The notes beneath the pieces are model-generated. The model was not told where the DNA came from, ran no database searches, and saw nothing but the letters and a program-made list of their open reading frames with translations. Both the position numbers and the translations under genes were made by a program. This document shows, one piece after another, positions 53,324 through 60,937 of a stretch of DNA of 64,000 bases. Origin of the DNA: DATKJS01 sp964551995 (lineage in GTDB: Bacteria; Acidobacteriota; Aminicenantia; Aminicenantales; Saccharicenantaceae); the NCBI GenBank assembly GCA_964551995.1, contig CAZKFD010000001.1, forward strand, positions 1 to 64,000. The letters run 5' to 3'. How positions within the stretch are numbered: the stretch's first letter is position 1; each line of letters begins with the position of its first letter.

Positions 53324-54766
53324 TCACCCGAAGAATTCGCGGTGGATGGCGTTGACCGTCGGCTTGGCGAGGCCTCGCTGGACCATGATATACGCCGCGA
53401 CTTCCGAGGCCCCGATCGAGATCATTTCGACGTTGATGTTCTCCCGGGAGACGGCGCCGAGGATGCGCGCCGCGATGCCCGGTTTCCCGAGAAAGCCCTC
53501 GCCGATGGCGGCGACGAGGGAGATGTCATCCCTGAGGTCCACATGCTGGATGACGCCGCCGGCGAGATCGGAGATCTGCTTGAGACCGCGCCGGGCGTCC
53601 TTCCGGTCGAGGAGCAGATTGATGCAGGTCTGGGAGGTGATGACCGAGTCGATGTTGATGCCGACGTCGGCCAGGCTCCGTCCGATCTGGCCGATGATCC
53701 CCGGCTTGTAACCGACGCCAGGTCCGTGGATCCGGAGCATGGCGATATCGTCCGTGGTGGAGACGCTCTTGACGATGTCGGACTTGACGAATCCCCGGGG
53801 CGTGAGCCGTGTCCCCGGGCCTTCCGGCCGGGCGAGGCTTCGCATGGACAATGAGATCGTCATCCCGGCCAGGGGTTCGAGCGCTCGGGGATGGAGGATC
53901 CTCTCGCCGAAGTAGGCGAGTTCGGCCGCCTCGGCGTAGGATAGGCACTCGAGGCCCACGGGGTTCGGCACGAGGCGCGGGTCGGCGCTGAAGAAGATGT
54001 CCTCGTCCTTCCAGATCTCGAGCGCTCCCGCGCCGAGGGCGTGGGCCACGACGGAGGCGCTGTAGTCGGACCCGTTCCGGCCGAAGCCCGAGATCCTCCC
54101 GGTCTGCGTGCATCCGAAATCCCCGCTGATAACGGGAATGACCTCCTCCCCGCGGACGCGCCGCTCAAAAGGCCTGAAGTTCGCCGTGAACAGCGGGAGA
54201 TCCACGGTCGCGTTTTCGGCCACCTGGTCCGTGATCATGCCGATCGCGTCGGCTTCCCAACTCTCCGATTTCAAACCCAAGTCCCGCAACGCCGCGACCA
54301 GGATCAGGGCCGAGAGCCTCGGACCATAGCTGAGTATGCGCGAAAGAGCCGAGGGGCTCGCCTCGCCCGTGAACGAGATGCCGAGCAAAAGCTTGCTGAG
54401 CGTCCCAAGCTCGGCTTCCAGGTCCCGGTGGAGCTCCCACTGGACCTCGGCCCGTCCGGCCGCGCCGCGGGCGAACCCCCTGTGCGCGTCGGCGAGGCGG
54501 GAGACGACCTCGGCCGCGCTCAACTCGGAGGAGCGGGCCCTTTCGATCCCGGACATGAGTTGCTCCCTGATTCCCTCGGCGGCGGAAACGACGACCACCC
54601 GCGGCCCGGTTCCCGATTTGACGATGTCCGCCACCCGACGGTAGCCCGCGCCGTCTTTCAGGCAGCTTTCGCTGAATTCCAGGACCTTCACGGGAGGGCG
54701 TCTTCTGCGCGCCGCCTTGCCTTGGCGCGAGACCGCGGGGTTCTTTTCGCGGACATTCTTGGGCAT
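53324..54766 (-). CDS. Aspartokinase-like protein with degenerate catalytic motifs and ACT domains
   Basis: 480 aa with a basic N-terminal extension (residues 1-25, RQGKAARRRRPPVK). The kinase fold is recognisable: SGFGRNGSDYSASVVAHALG (about 230), DEDIFFSADPRLVPNP and YFGERILHPRALEPL, followed by two ACT domains (from about 320: IAMLRIHGPGVGYKPGIIGQIG and DISLVAAIGEGFLGKPGIAARIL). But the universal KFGGTSV at the N-terminus reads LEFSESC (Lys to Glu), and the GE of the GERLSA motif is GP (SYGPRLSA, about 147). Both bind aspartate or ATP in active enzymes, so this may be a non-catalytic paralogue. AGGAGTG precedes the ATG. Confidence 0.78.
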   Translation of the reverse strand: MPKNVREKNPAVSRQGKAARRRRPPVKVLEFSESCLKDGAGYRRVADIVKSGTGPRVVVVSAAEGIREQLMSGIERARSSELSAAEVVSRLADAHRGFARGAAGRAEVQWELHRDLEAELGTLSKLLLGISFTGEASPSALSRILSYGPRLSALILVAALRDLGLKSESWEADAIGMITDQVAENATVDLPLFTANFRPFERRVRGEEVIPVISGDFGCTQTGRISGFGRNGSDYSASVVAHALGAGALEIWKDEDIFFSADPRLVPNPVGLECLSYAEAAELAYFGERILHPRALEPLAGMTISLSMRSLARPEGPGTRLTPRGFVKSDIVKSVSTTDDIAMLRIHGPGVGYKPGIIGQIGRSLADVGINIDSVITSQTCINLLLDRKDARRGLKQISDLAGGVIQHVDLRDDISLVAAIGEGFLGKPGIAARILGAVSRENINVEMISIGASEVAAYIMVQRGLAKPTVNAIHREFFG

Positions 54767-54922
54767 GGTTCACTCCTCGCCGGCTCGAGTTCGAGAGACG
54801 TGCGGCGTTGCGAGCGGTTGGATGCCCCCGGCTGCCGGCACCCCGTCCGGGGCTGATCGTGTTTCAGCCATTTTATAACAAACAGGTGCGCCGGAGTCAA
54901 TGCTTGTCAAGGCGCGCTCGCC

Positions 54923-54951
54923 TTGACGGGACGCAGGCATTTGTGTAAGAT
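54923..54951 (+). promoter_or_regulatory. Promoter of tRNA-Ala(GGC)
   Basis: TTGACG at 54923-54928 and TAAGAT at 54946-54951 with a 17-bp spacer, 15 nt before the tRNA. An 8-bp perfect inverted repeat TCAAGGCG/CGCCTTGA (54907-54926) overlaps the -35. Confidence 0.6.
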
Positions 54952-54966
54952 GACTTTCACCTCCGT

Positions 54967-55044
<78 letters not shown>

Positions 55045-55196
55045 GAAGAACCCCCTTTTTCCCCAGATTCTTATTTGGTTTTCCTGTTTTTCCTTTTTTA
55101 GCCTGAGTCACTAAAACTGAGCCATTCTTATCGGTTTTGTCCAAACCGTGTCCAAACGGCGCGGTTTTAGGGGTTAGCTTTGTCCACAATAATAGG

Positions 55197-55247
55197 CTCT
55201 GGACTTCGAATCCGCAGGTCGGGAGTTCGAATCTCCCCGGGCGCGCT
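55197..55247 (+). other. 3' half of a tRNA-Arg-like gene (anticodon TCG)
   Basis: Anticodon loop CTTCGAA with stem TGGA/TCCG, variable AGGTC, T arm GGGAG-TTCGAAT-CTCCC and acceptor half CGGGCGC plus G. The 5' half (acceptor start and D arm) is absent. It begins in the anticodon loop like attL and attR, so it looks like an old attachment-site fragment of another element or of this element's previous site. Confidence 0.6.
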
Positions 55248-55459
55248 CCCTTATTTTCTTATTTTTCAGCCTGTTCCGTTAACCTTGTCTTTTAACGAAT
55301 AGACCCGTAGTTTAAAGTCGCCTGCTTAGAGTGACCCGTACCCTGAAAATCTGCCCCAGCATGATGAGAGAACGCAGGGGACCTCATCCCTGAAAGCTGT
55401 GCCAGCGAAAATGTCATTTTTATAACAAAATGGACCAAATCAGGTGGCAGGTCCAATGA

Positions 55460-55709
55460 GTTGAAACTCTCACTTCAGAGGTGGCATCGTGACCGGCGCG
55501 GCTCTTGCCCAAGGCAAGGAAAAGCAGCCAACTATCAAGAAATAAAAACTATCCCCCGTATAATCCCGGCGTCTAAAACCAGGCTTTGAGCCCATTCCTC
55601 CTCCTAATAATCGGATTCCGGATCCAAAGGTCGAGAGACCATCTTCCAGGACGGGCCAGGATCCGGGGAGAAGATCGGTTGAAAACCTCACTTCAGAGGG
55701 GACATCGTG
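55460..55709. repeat. Imperfect 32-bp direct repeat pair
   Basis: GTTGAAACTCTCACTTCAGA at 55460 and GTTGAAAACCTCACTTCAGA at 55678 each continue to a common GG--CATCGTG (55491, 55709), 218 bp apart. Function unknown; the second copy lies just after the permease stop. Confidence 0.5.
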
Positions 55710-55738
55710 TGCGGGGGCAGGTCAGGCACAAATGCGGC

Positions 55739-57103
55739 TTATTCGTAGCGCAAGGCTTCGATGGGGTCGAGCCGCGACGCCTTCCAAGCCGGATAGAACC
55801 CGAAGACGATCCCGACAGTCATGGAGACAGCGACGGCGACAACGATGGCAGTGACCGAAGTGAGCGTCGGCCAGTTCAGGAACTTCGTAATGGCCACTGA
55901 TGCCACGCGACCGACGAGGATCCCCGCTACGCCTCCCGTCAGGCAAAGCACGGTCGCCTCGACGAGGAACTGCCTCAGGATATCGCTATCCCGGGCGCCG
56001 ACGGCCATGCGGAGCCCAATCTCGCGTGTACGTTCGGTCACCGAGACGAGCATAATGTTCATGATGCCAACCCCGCCGACGATCAACGAGATCATGGCCA
56101 CGATGAGAAGCAGGTTGGTCATCACCCTGCTAGCCGAGGCCAGCGCTTGCGAGATCTCGGCGAGGTCGCGGATCCTGAAGTCATCGGGCGCCCCCGGCTG
56201 GATGTGGTGCCTGTCCCGGATCAGGGCGGTGATCTGACGGATGGCCAAGGGGATGCTCTCCGGTGTCGCCGCCGAAACCCAAATATCGTCGAGGTCGATG
56301 AAACGCATCAGCTGGGGCATATCCGCGATCTGGACTGCCGACTTCTGCGGGTAGAGCTGCGGCTGTTGATTCGGGTAGATCTGGCTGAGGGTGTTAACCG
56401 TGGTCGTGGTCACGGCCGCCGCCGACTGGACGGACTGCCTCGCGCCCATAACCCGGAATTTGATCGTGGTCCATGGAGCCATGACGAAGTCATCCTGGTC
56501 CCGTCCCGCCATGTTCGCACCCTTGCGGCTGAGGACGCCGACGACCTTCATATTGACATTCCGCATCCGGATCGTTTTCCCGATGGGCGGCTCATCGTCG
56601 AACAGCTGATGGACAATGGTCTGGCCGATGATGCAGACGGCTGCGGCGCTCCGGACGTCGTCTTCCGTGAACGGCTCGCCGGCCTCAATGTCCCACTTGC
56701 GGACGATGAGGAAGTCGGGCGTCGTGCCTAGAATGTTGTTCGGGAACCAGTTGCGGCGGCCGTAAACGAGTTGTGCCCGTCCGTCGACGCTCGGAGCCAC
56801 ATACGGGACCGCTGGGCACTCCCGCCGGATCGCATCGGCGTCGTCCGGAGTGAGGGTCACGTGAGCTCCGGCGCCCGAATTCACGCCGAAGATAAGCATA
56901 TAGTTCGGGTCAATCTGGATGATGTTGGCGCCCAGGCTGCTAATCGTCTTGGCGATCGAATCGGTCGAGCCGCGGCCGATCTCCATCATGGCGATGACGG
57001 AGGCGATGCCGATGATGATCCCTAGGCACGTCAGGACCGAGCGCATGATGTTCCGGCGCAAGGCATGCAAGGCCATCCTGAGAGCCCGATAAATGTACTT
57101 CAT
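55739..57103 (-). CDS. MacB-like ABC transporter permease (FtsX family), no ATPase domain
   Basis: 454 aa. One N-terminal TM (SVLTCLGIIIGIASVIAMMEI), a large periplasmic MacB_PCD domain (IDPNYMLIFGVNSGAGAHV through YPQKSAVQIADMPQLM) and three C-terminal TMs with the FtsX signature GIMNIMLVSVTERTREIGLRMAVGA and ILRQFLVEATVLCLTGGVAGILVG. Ends EALRYE as MacB permeases do. The fused N-terminal ATPase of MacB is absent and no ATPase gene lies in the window, so the partner must be elsewhere. 22 nt after the adaptor gene. Confidence 0.88.
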   Translation of the reverse strand: MKYIYRALRMALHALRRNIMRSVLTCLGIIIGIASVIAMMEIGRGSTDSIAKTISSLGANIIQIDPNYMLIFGVNSGAGAHVTLTPDDADAIRRECPAVPYVAPSVDGRAQLVYGRRNWFPNNILGTTPDFLIVRKWDIEAGEPFTEDDVRSAAAVCIIGQTIVHQLFDDEPPIGKTIRMRNVNMKVVGVLSRKGANMAGRDQDDFVMAPWTTIKFRVMGARQSVQSAAAVTTTTVNTLSQIYPNQQPQLYPQKSAVQIADMPQLMRFIDLDDIWVSAATPESIPLAIRQITALIRDRHHIQPGAPDDFRIRDLAEISQALASASRVMTNLLLIVAMISLIVGGVGIMNIMLVSVTERTREIGLRMAVGARDSDILRQFLVEATVLCLTGGVAGILVGRVASVAITKFLNWPTLTSVTAIVVAVAVSMTVGIVFGFYPAWKASRLDPIEALRYE

Positions 57104-57125
57104 ATCGGCTTCCCCCGATCGGTCA

Positions 57126-58481
57126 TCAGCGCCGGGTGACTTGCGGGACGAACGGGCTACGGACGGTCGTCTCCGCAGACTCGGCGATCTCGCCCGTAAC
57201 GACCTCTTGTCCCTCGAGCGGCGTGTCGGCCGAGATGACCGTGTTCGTGCCGTCTGAGATGCCGAACCTCACCTTCACCGGCCGGACGTATTCGCCTGCT
57301 TTTACCCAAACGACGCCTGTGCGCTCGCTCGCGCCCTGTTCCGGCTCGGACGGGCCCTGTTCCGGGTCGGCCGCCTTGCGGGAGCGCGCCTCGGGCGAGA
57401 CCTGCGATGCGGACGAAGGGGACCACCTTAAAGCGGCGTTGGGGGCGAGTAGCGCGTTCGACGCCCGTCCGACAACGAAGTGCACGCTGGCCGTCAGGTA
57501 TGGCAACAGGATGTTCTCCGGGTTCTCGGTGTTGACCTCAACGGTGTACATCACGACGTTCTGGGTCATGGTCGCGTTGAGGCGCACCTTGCCGACGGCG
57601 GCACTGAATTTCCGGCCCGGGAACGCATCGCAGGTGAAGGTCACGGGCCCTCCCGGAACGATACGGCCCACGTCCGCTTCGTTCACAGCGACCCAAATCT
57701 GGAGCCGCGTTAGGTCCTTGGCGATAAGGAACAAGCTGGGCGCGTTGAGGCTGGCGACGACGGTCTGGCCAATATTTACCCGCCGGTCGATGATGACCCC
57801 CTTGACGGGCGACTTGATTGTGCAGAAGCCCAGGTTCCGCTGGGCTTTTTCGACCATGGCCTGGGAGATGACGACAGAGGCCTTAGCTTGGGCCAGGGCC
57901 GCCTCGCCCATCGACACACTGGCCTTGCTCGTCTGGTAATTAGCTTTGGCCGTGTCATAGTCCGCCTGAGAAAGCATCTTGCGTTGGACTAACGCTTCCG
58001 CGCGCTTCCAATTGGCTTCGTCGACGGCGAGCTTCGCCTTCGCCTGCTCGACGATTGCGGCGGCGCTCAGCAGACCGGCCTTGTCCTTCTCCAGTTGGGC
58101 CTTATTCAGGGCGAGGTCGGCCGCATAGACGGAATCGTCGATCCTCGCCAGGACCGTTCCCTCCTCGACGATCGAGCCGTAATCGACGGTCTTGCCGTTC
58201 TTGTCCGTACCAAAGGAGCTGATGAGGCCGGCAACTTGCGCGCCGACGTCGATCACCTCCACCGGCTCTATGGTCCCCGTCGAGTCGATCGTGGCCGTTA
58301 GGTCGCCGCGCTTGATGACCGCTGTGGTGAACCTAAGCTTCGCCCCGTTCTCGGCATGCCAGAGAAGGAGAGCGGCGATTGCGATAGCAATACCGAGGAT
58401 CGAAATAGATAACCGGAGTTTATTGCGCGCGAATGCGGCCAGTGTGATTCGAATCCGCTGGATAATGTTCATGATGTACAC
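57126..58481 (-). CDS. MacA/HlyD-type periplasmic adaptor
   Basis: 451 aa. A basic start and TM (KLRLSISILGIAIAIAALLLWH), lipoyl half TIDSTGTIEPVEVIDVGAQVAGL, a long coiled coil (about 120-215: LEKDKAGLLSAAAIVEQAKAK and SQADYDTAKANYQTSK), second lipoyl half CTIKSPVKGVIIDRRVNIGQTV and a beta-barrel domain. A Pro/Glu/Arg-rich insert (EARSRKAADPEQGPSEPEQG) is unusual. Pairs with the permease downstream as a MacAB-like exporter. ATG 58472 (MNIIQR) is an alternative start. Confidence 0.88.
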   Translation of the reverse strand: MYIMNIIQRIRITLAAFARNKLRLSISILGIAIAIAALLLWHAENGAKLRFTTAVIKRGDLTATIDSTGTIEPVEVIDVGAQVAGLISSFGTDKNGKTVDYGSIVEEGTVLARIDDSVYAADLALNKAQLEKDKAGLLSAAAIVEQAKAKLAVDEANWKRAEALVQRKMLSQADYDTAKANYQTSKASVSMGEAALAQAKASVVISQAMVEKAQRNLGFCTIKSPVKGVIIDRRVNIGQTVVASLNAPSLFLIAKDLTRLQIWVAVNEADVGRIVPGGPVTFTCDAFPGRKFSAAVGKVRLNATMTQNVVMYTVEVNTENPENILLPYLTASVHFVVGRASNALLAPNAALRWSPSSASQVSPEARSRKAADPEQGPSEPEQGASERTGVVWVKAGEYVRPVKVRFGISDGTNTVISADTPLEGQEVVTGEIAESAETTVRSPFVPQVTRR

Positions 58482-59110
58482 ATTAATTTAAATACTAGAT
58501 ATCGTCCTATTATACACCGATTCTCTCCATCGTTTCTATGGCTGAGGGTTATGGGACCTAACCTAAATCGATTAGGCCAAGGTCCCATAGCTGAAATCAG
58601 GGCAGCGGAGTTTTCTGCCCCAAGCGGATAGAACGATTATGAATTGGGGATATCACCAAGATAACGCCAAATCCATAAACTAAACCAATAATGCTCGGAC
58701 TCCGGGTCCAAGCCCATATATGAAGCAACTCTCAAAATAAAGCACTAAATTGGAGCAATGATTTTTCCGCAGGACCCAATCTAAATCTCTCGTCGACACC
58801 GGGCATATAAGCATGCGGCTCCCGTTTAGAGAGGAGGCGCCTTTTGAAAGAACCCCTCTCGTAAATTCAGAAATTACATAGAAATATCGGCAAGCCCAGG
58901 TTCATCGGTACCTAAATACCTCGATACCTATGGAAAAACAGCATAATTCGGCCGGTTTAGGGTATATCGGGGCGCCTTCGTATGGCCTAGATTCCGATAA
59001 AACTATGTTTCTATGTTACTGATAAACCTAGCATTCTAGAAGAAATTCCTTGACTCCTGAGCGGTCAGCTCCTAACGTTTTAAGCGGAATGGATATTCAT
59101 TCGTGATGGC
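58482..59110. other. AT-rich divergent region between exporter and integrase
   Basis: About 630 bp without genes, between the minus-strand adaptor and the plus-strand integrase. It contains a nested dyad at 58550-58589 and short repeated words (CCTAAATACCTCGATACC near 58911) that could be integrase arm sites or promoters. AT content is the highest in the window. Confidence 0.55.
58550..58589. promoter_or_regulatory. 40-bp nested inverted repeat upstream of the exporter genes
   Basis: TATGGGACC (58550-58558) pairs with GGTCCCATA (58581-58589), and CCTAA (58562-58566) with TTAGG (58572-58576) inside. It lies 69-108 bp upstream of the adaptor start on the minus strand, a position for a regulator; as RNA it would make a strong hairpin but has no U-run. 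Confidence 0.45.
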
Positions 59111-60529
59111 TTGAATGGATTTTGGGCAACGACCATGAACCCACTGCTGACTGTCAATGAACTCGCCGCGATCCTCCGCCTCCATCCGAATACCATTTAT
59201 AAGAAAGCCCAGAAAGGTGAAATTCCATCAGTCAGAACATCTAATTCGCGGGTGCGCTTTATTGAACAGGACGTAAGAGAATGGCTTGAGTGTCGTTCTA
59301 TGTCATCTGGTTTCAGCCCCCTTTTAGAGGAAGCACTCAGGACCGATCTTTCCCTAGAAAACTATGATAAACTCTTCCTGAAAGGAGGAGTTCGAATGTC
59401 GCCGAAGGGAAAGACATGGAATTATCCCTTTGGCTCAGTTTCACTCAGGCTAGGAAAGTCAGGTAAGGAGAGTTGGCACATTTATTATCGTACCAACGGG
59501 ACGAGGGTTAGGAAGGTTGTCAGGCTCGCCCAATCAAGGATGGATGCTCTTAATGTGCTTCAAGTGGAGGTCGCTGACGCCTTCAGGGGACGGCACGGGT
59601 TCAGAACAACTGAAAAGCTGGTTATTTTCTCAGATTTTGCGGACCAGTATTATGAGAACTATGCCAAGATCAACAAGGAGAGCGCTGTCACTGACTGGTA
59701 CATGCTCAGGAAGTTGAAGGCACGTATGGGCAACTACGAGCTTCGCCAAATCAATCCTCTGGCTATTGAGACCTTCAGACGGGGACTCTTGGAGAAGGGC
59801 CGTGCCAAAAGTACGACGAACCGTTATCTCGCGCTTCTTGGAAAGATAATGAACCTGGCGATTGATTGGGGCTTGCTGAGCGAGAATCCCGTGCGGAAGG
59901 TCAAGTTCTTCTCAGAAAAGGGCAACCTAAGAGAGAGAGTGCTCACGTCCGATGAGGAGGGGGCTCTCTTGAACTGCTGCCCGCCCTACTTATTGCCCAT
60001 TGTGCTGACAGCCTTGCATACCGGAATGAGAAGAGGCGAGATTCTGGGATTACGGTGGAATCAGGTGGATCTATCGAAAAGGATTATCAGGTTGGAGAAC
60101 ACGAAAAGCGGCAAGCCCAGGCTGATTCCTGTCAGCAGCTTCCTTATTGAAGTCCTGATAGAGCAGAAGCAAAAGAGCGGAACGAGCGAATACGTTTTTC
60201 CCAATCCTGGAAGAAGAAGGCCGTTTCAAAATATCAAACGGTCCCTCAATTTTGCAGCAAAAAAGGCTGGGATTCAGGGCTTGCGGTTCCATGACCTCCG
60301 GCATACCTTCGCCTCGAGACTGGTTGATGCTGGTGTTGACCTGATAGCCGTGAGGGAATTGTTGGGTCATCACTCGGTCAAGATGACAGAGCGGTATACG
60401 CACTCCAACGCCGAGCAGAAGAGGTTGGCCGTTGAATGCCTGAGGCCTTCGCAACCGCCGGAGGCTGTCCCGAATACGTCCGAAAAACCAAAAACAGTCG
60501 CTGCAACCGAAGTTTTTGCAGTTAATTAG
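59111..60529 (+). CDS. int: Tyrosine integrase with N-terminal excisionase-like HTH
   Basis: 472 aa (464 from ATG 59135, which starts at MNPLLTV). Residues about 10-60 are a MerR/excisionase-type HTH: LLTVNELAAILRLHPNTIY, KKAQKGEIPSVRTSNSRVRF, DVREWLE. A SAM-like core-binding domain follows (EKLVIFSDFADQYYENYAK, MGNYELRQINPLAIETF) and then the catalytic domain: Arg in TALHTGMRRGEILGLRW (about 308), Lys in LENTKSGKPRLIPV, HxxR in LRFHDLRHTFASRL (about 395), LLGHHSVKMTERYTHSN with His and the nucleophile Tyr (about 429). All catalytic residues are intact. It catalyses recombination at the adjacent tRNA-Ala repeats. Confidence 0.92.
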   Translation: MNGFWATTMNPLLTVNELAAILRLHPNTIYKKAQKGEIPSVRTSNSRVRFIEQDVREWLECRSMSSGFSPLLEEALRTDLSLENYDKLFLKGGVRMSPKGKTWNYPFGSVSLRLGKSGKESWHIYYRTNGTRVRKVVRLAQSRMDALNVLQVEVADAFRGRHGFRTTEKLVIFSDFADQYYENYAKINKESAVTDWYMLRKLKARMGNYELRQINPLAIETFRRGLLEKGRAKSTTNRYLALLGKIMNLAIDWGLLSENPVRKVKFFSEKGNLRERVLTSDEEGALLNCCPPYLLPIVLTALHTGMRRGEILGLRWNQVDLSKRIIRLENTKSGKPRLIPVSSFLIEVLIEQKQKSGTSEYVFPNPGRRRPFQNIKRSLNFAAKKAGIQGLRFHDLRHTFASRLVDAGVDLIAVRELLGHHSVKMTERYTHSNAEQKRLAVECLRPSQPPEAVPNTSEKPKTVAATEVFAVN

Positions 60530-60546
60530 AGAAATGACGGTTTCGT

Positions 60547-60593
60547 ATGGCATTCAAGAGGTCGCCAGTTCGATTCTGGTCAGCTCCACCATC
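60547..60593 (+). repeat. attR: 47-bp copy of the tRNA-Ala 3' half
   Basis: Same 47 bp as attL with one C-to-T change in the T arm, ending CCACCATC. It begins 17 nt after the integrase stop. The upstream tRNA half is not present here, so this copy is not a tRNA. Confidence 0.9.
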
Positions 60594-60627
60594 ACAATAA
60601 GCTTGCCCAAGCTGCTTGCCAAGCCCT

Positions 60628-60874
60628 CTAAGGCTTCTGGTCCTCGTGCCTGTCCTTGTTAAAGAAGCCCCTCATCGACTCGCGGCCGGCCGTGCCGACG
60701 AGCACCGCGGCGATGCCGGTCAGGATGAAGATCCCGGCGCCGGTCATGGCCCCCGACGCCGATGAGGGCCGCGTCCCAGACTCCCATCTCACGGCTCAGG
60801 CGGACTTCCGTGAAGAATTTTTTCGTCCTGATGCCCGTTTCCCTTTCTCCCAACCTCAGTGTGGGCGGAGGCAC
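60628..60874 (-). pseudogene. Remnant of an amino-acid permease (APC family)
   Basis: Starts at GTG 60874 (PTLRLGERETGIRTKKFF), then TEVRLSREMGVWDAALIGVG, the usual N-terminus of APC permeases. A run of five G (about 60752) shifts the frame; one base less gives AMTGAGIFILTGIAAV, the TM1 motif. It then jumps to a hydrophilic end (GRESMRGFFNKDRHEDQKP) and TAG at 60628-60630. About 400 residues of TMs are missing, so it is a joined head and tail. Confidence 0.6.
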
Positions 60875-60937
60875 GGTGCCAATACGACTGTGGAACGACC
60901 GATCGGGCGCCGGCCGCCGCGGCGGCGGAGACGGGGT

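Noticed and set aside
55470..55691. 73-codon minus-strand ORF at the left of the element
   Set aside because: No ribosome site, no recognisable product, and it spans the imperfect direct repeats.
60547..60593. Second tRNA-Ala gene
   Set aside because: Only the 3' half is present; no acceptor 5' strand or D arm precedes it. It is attR.
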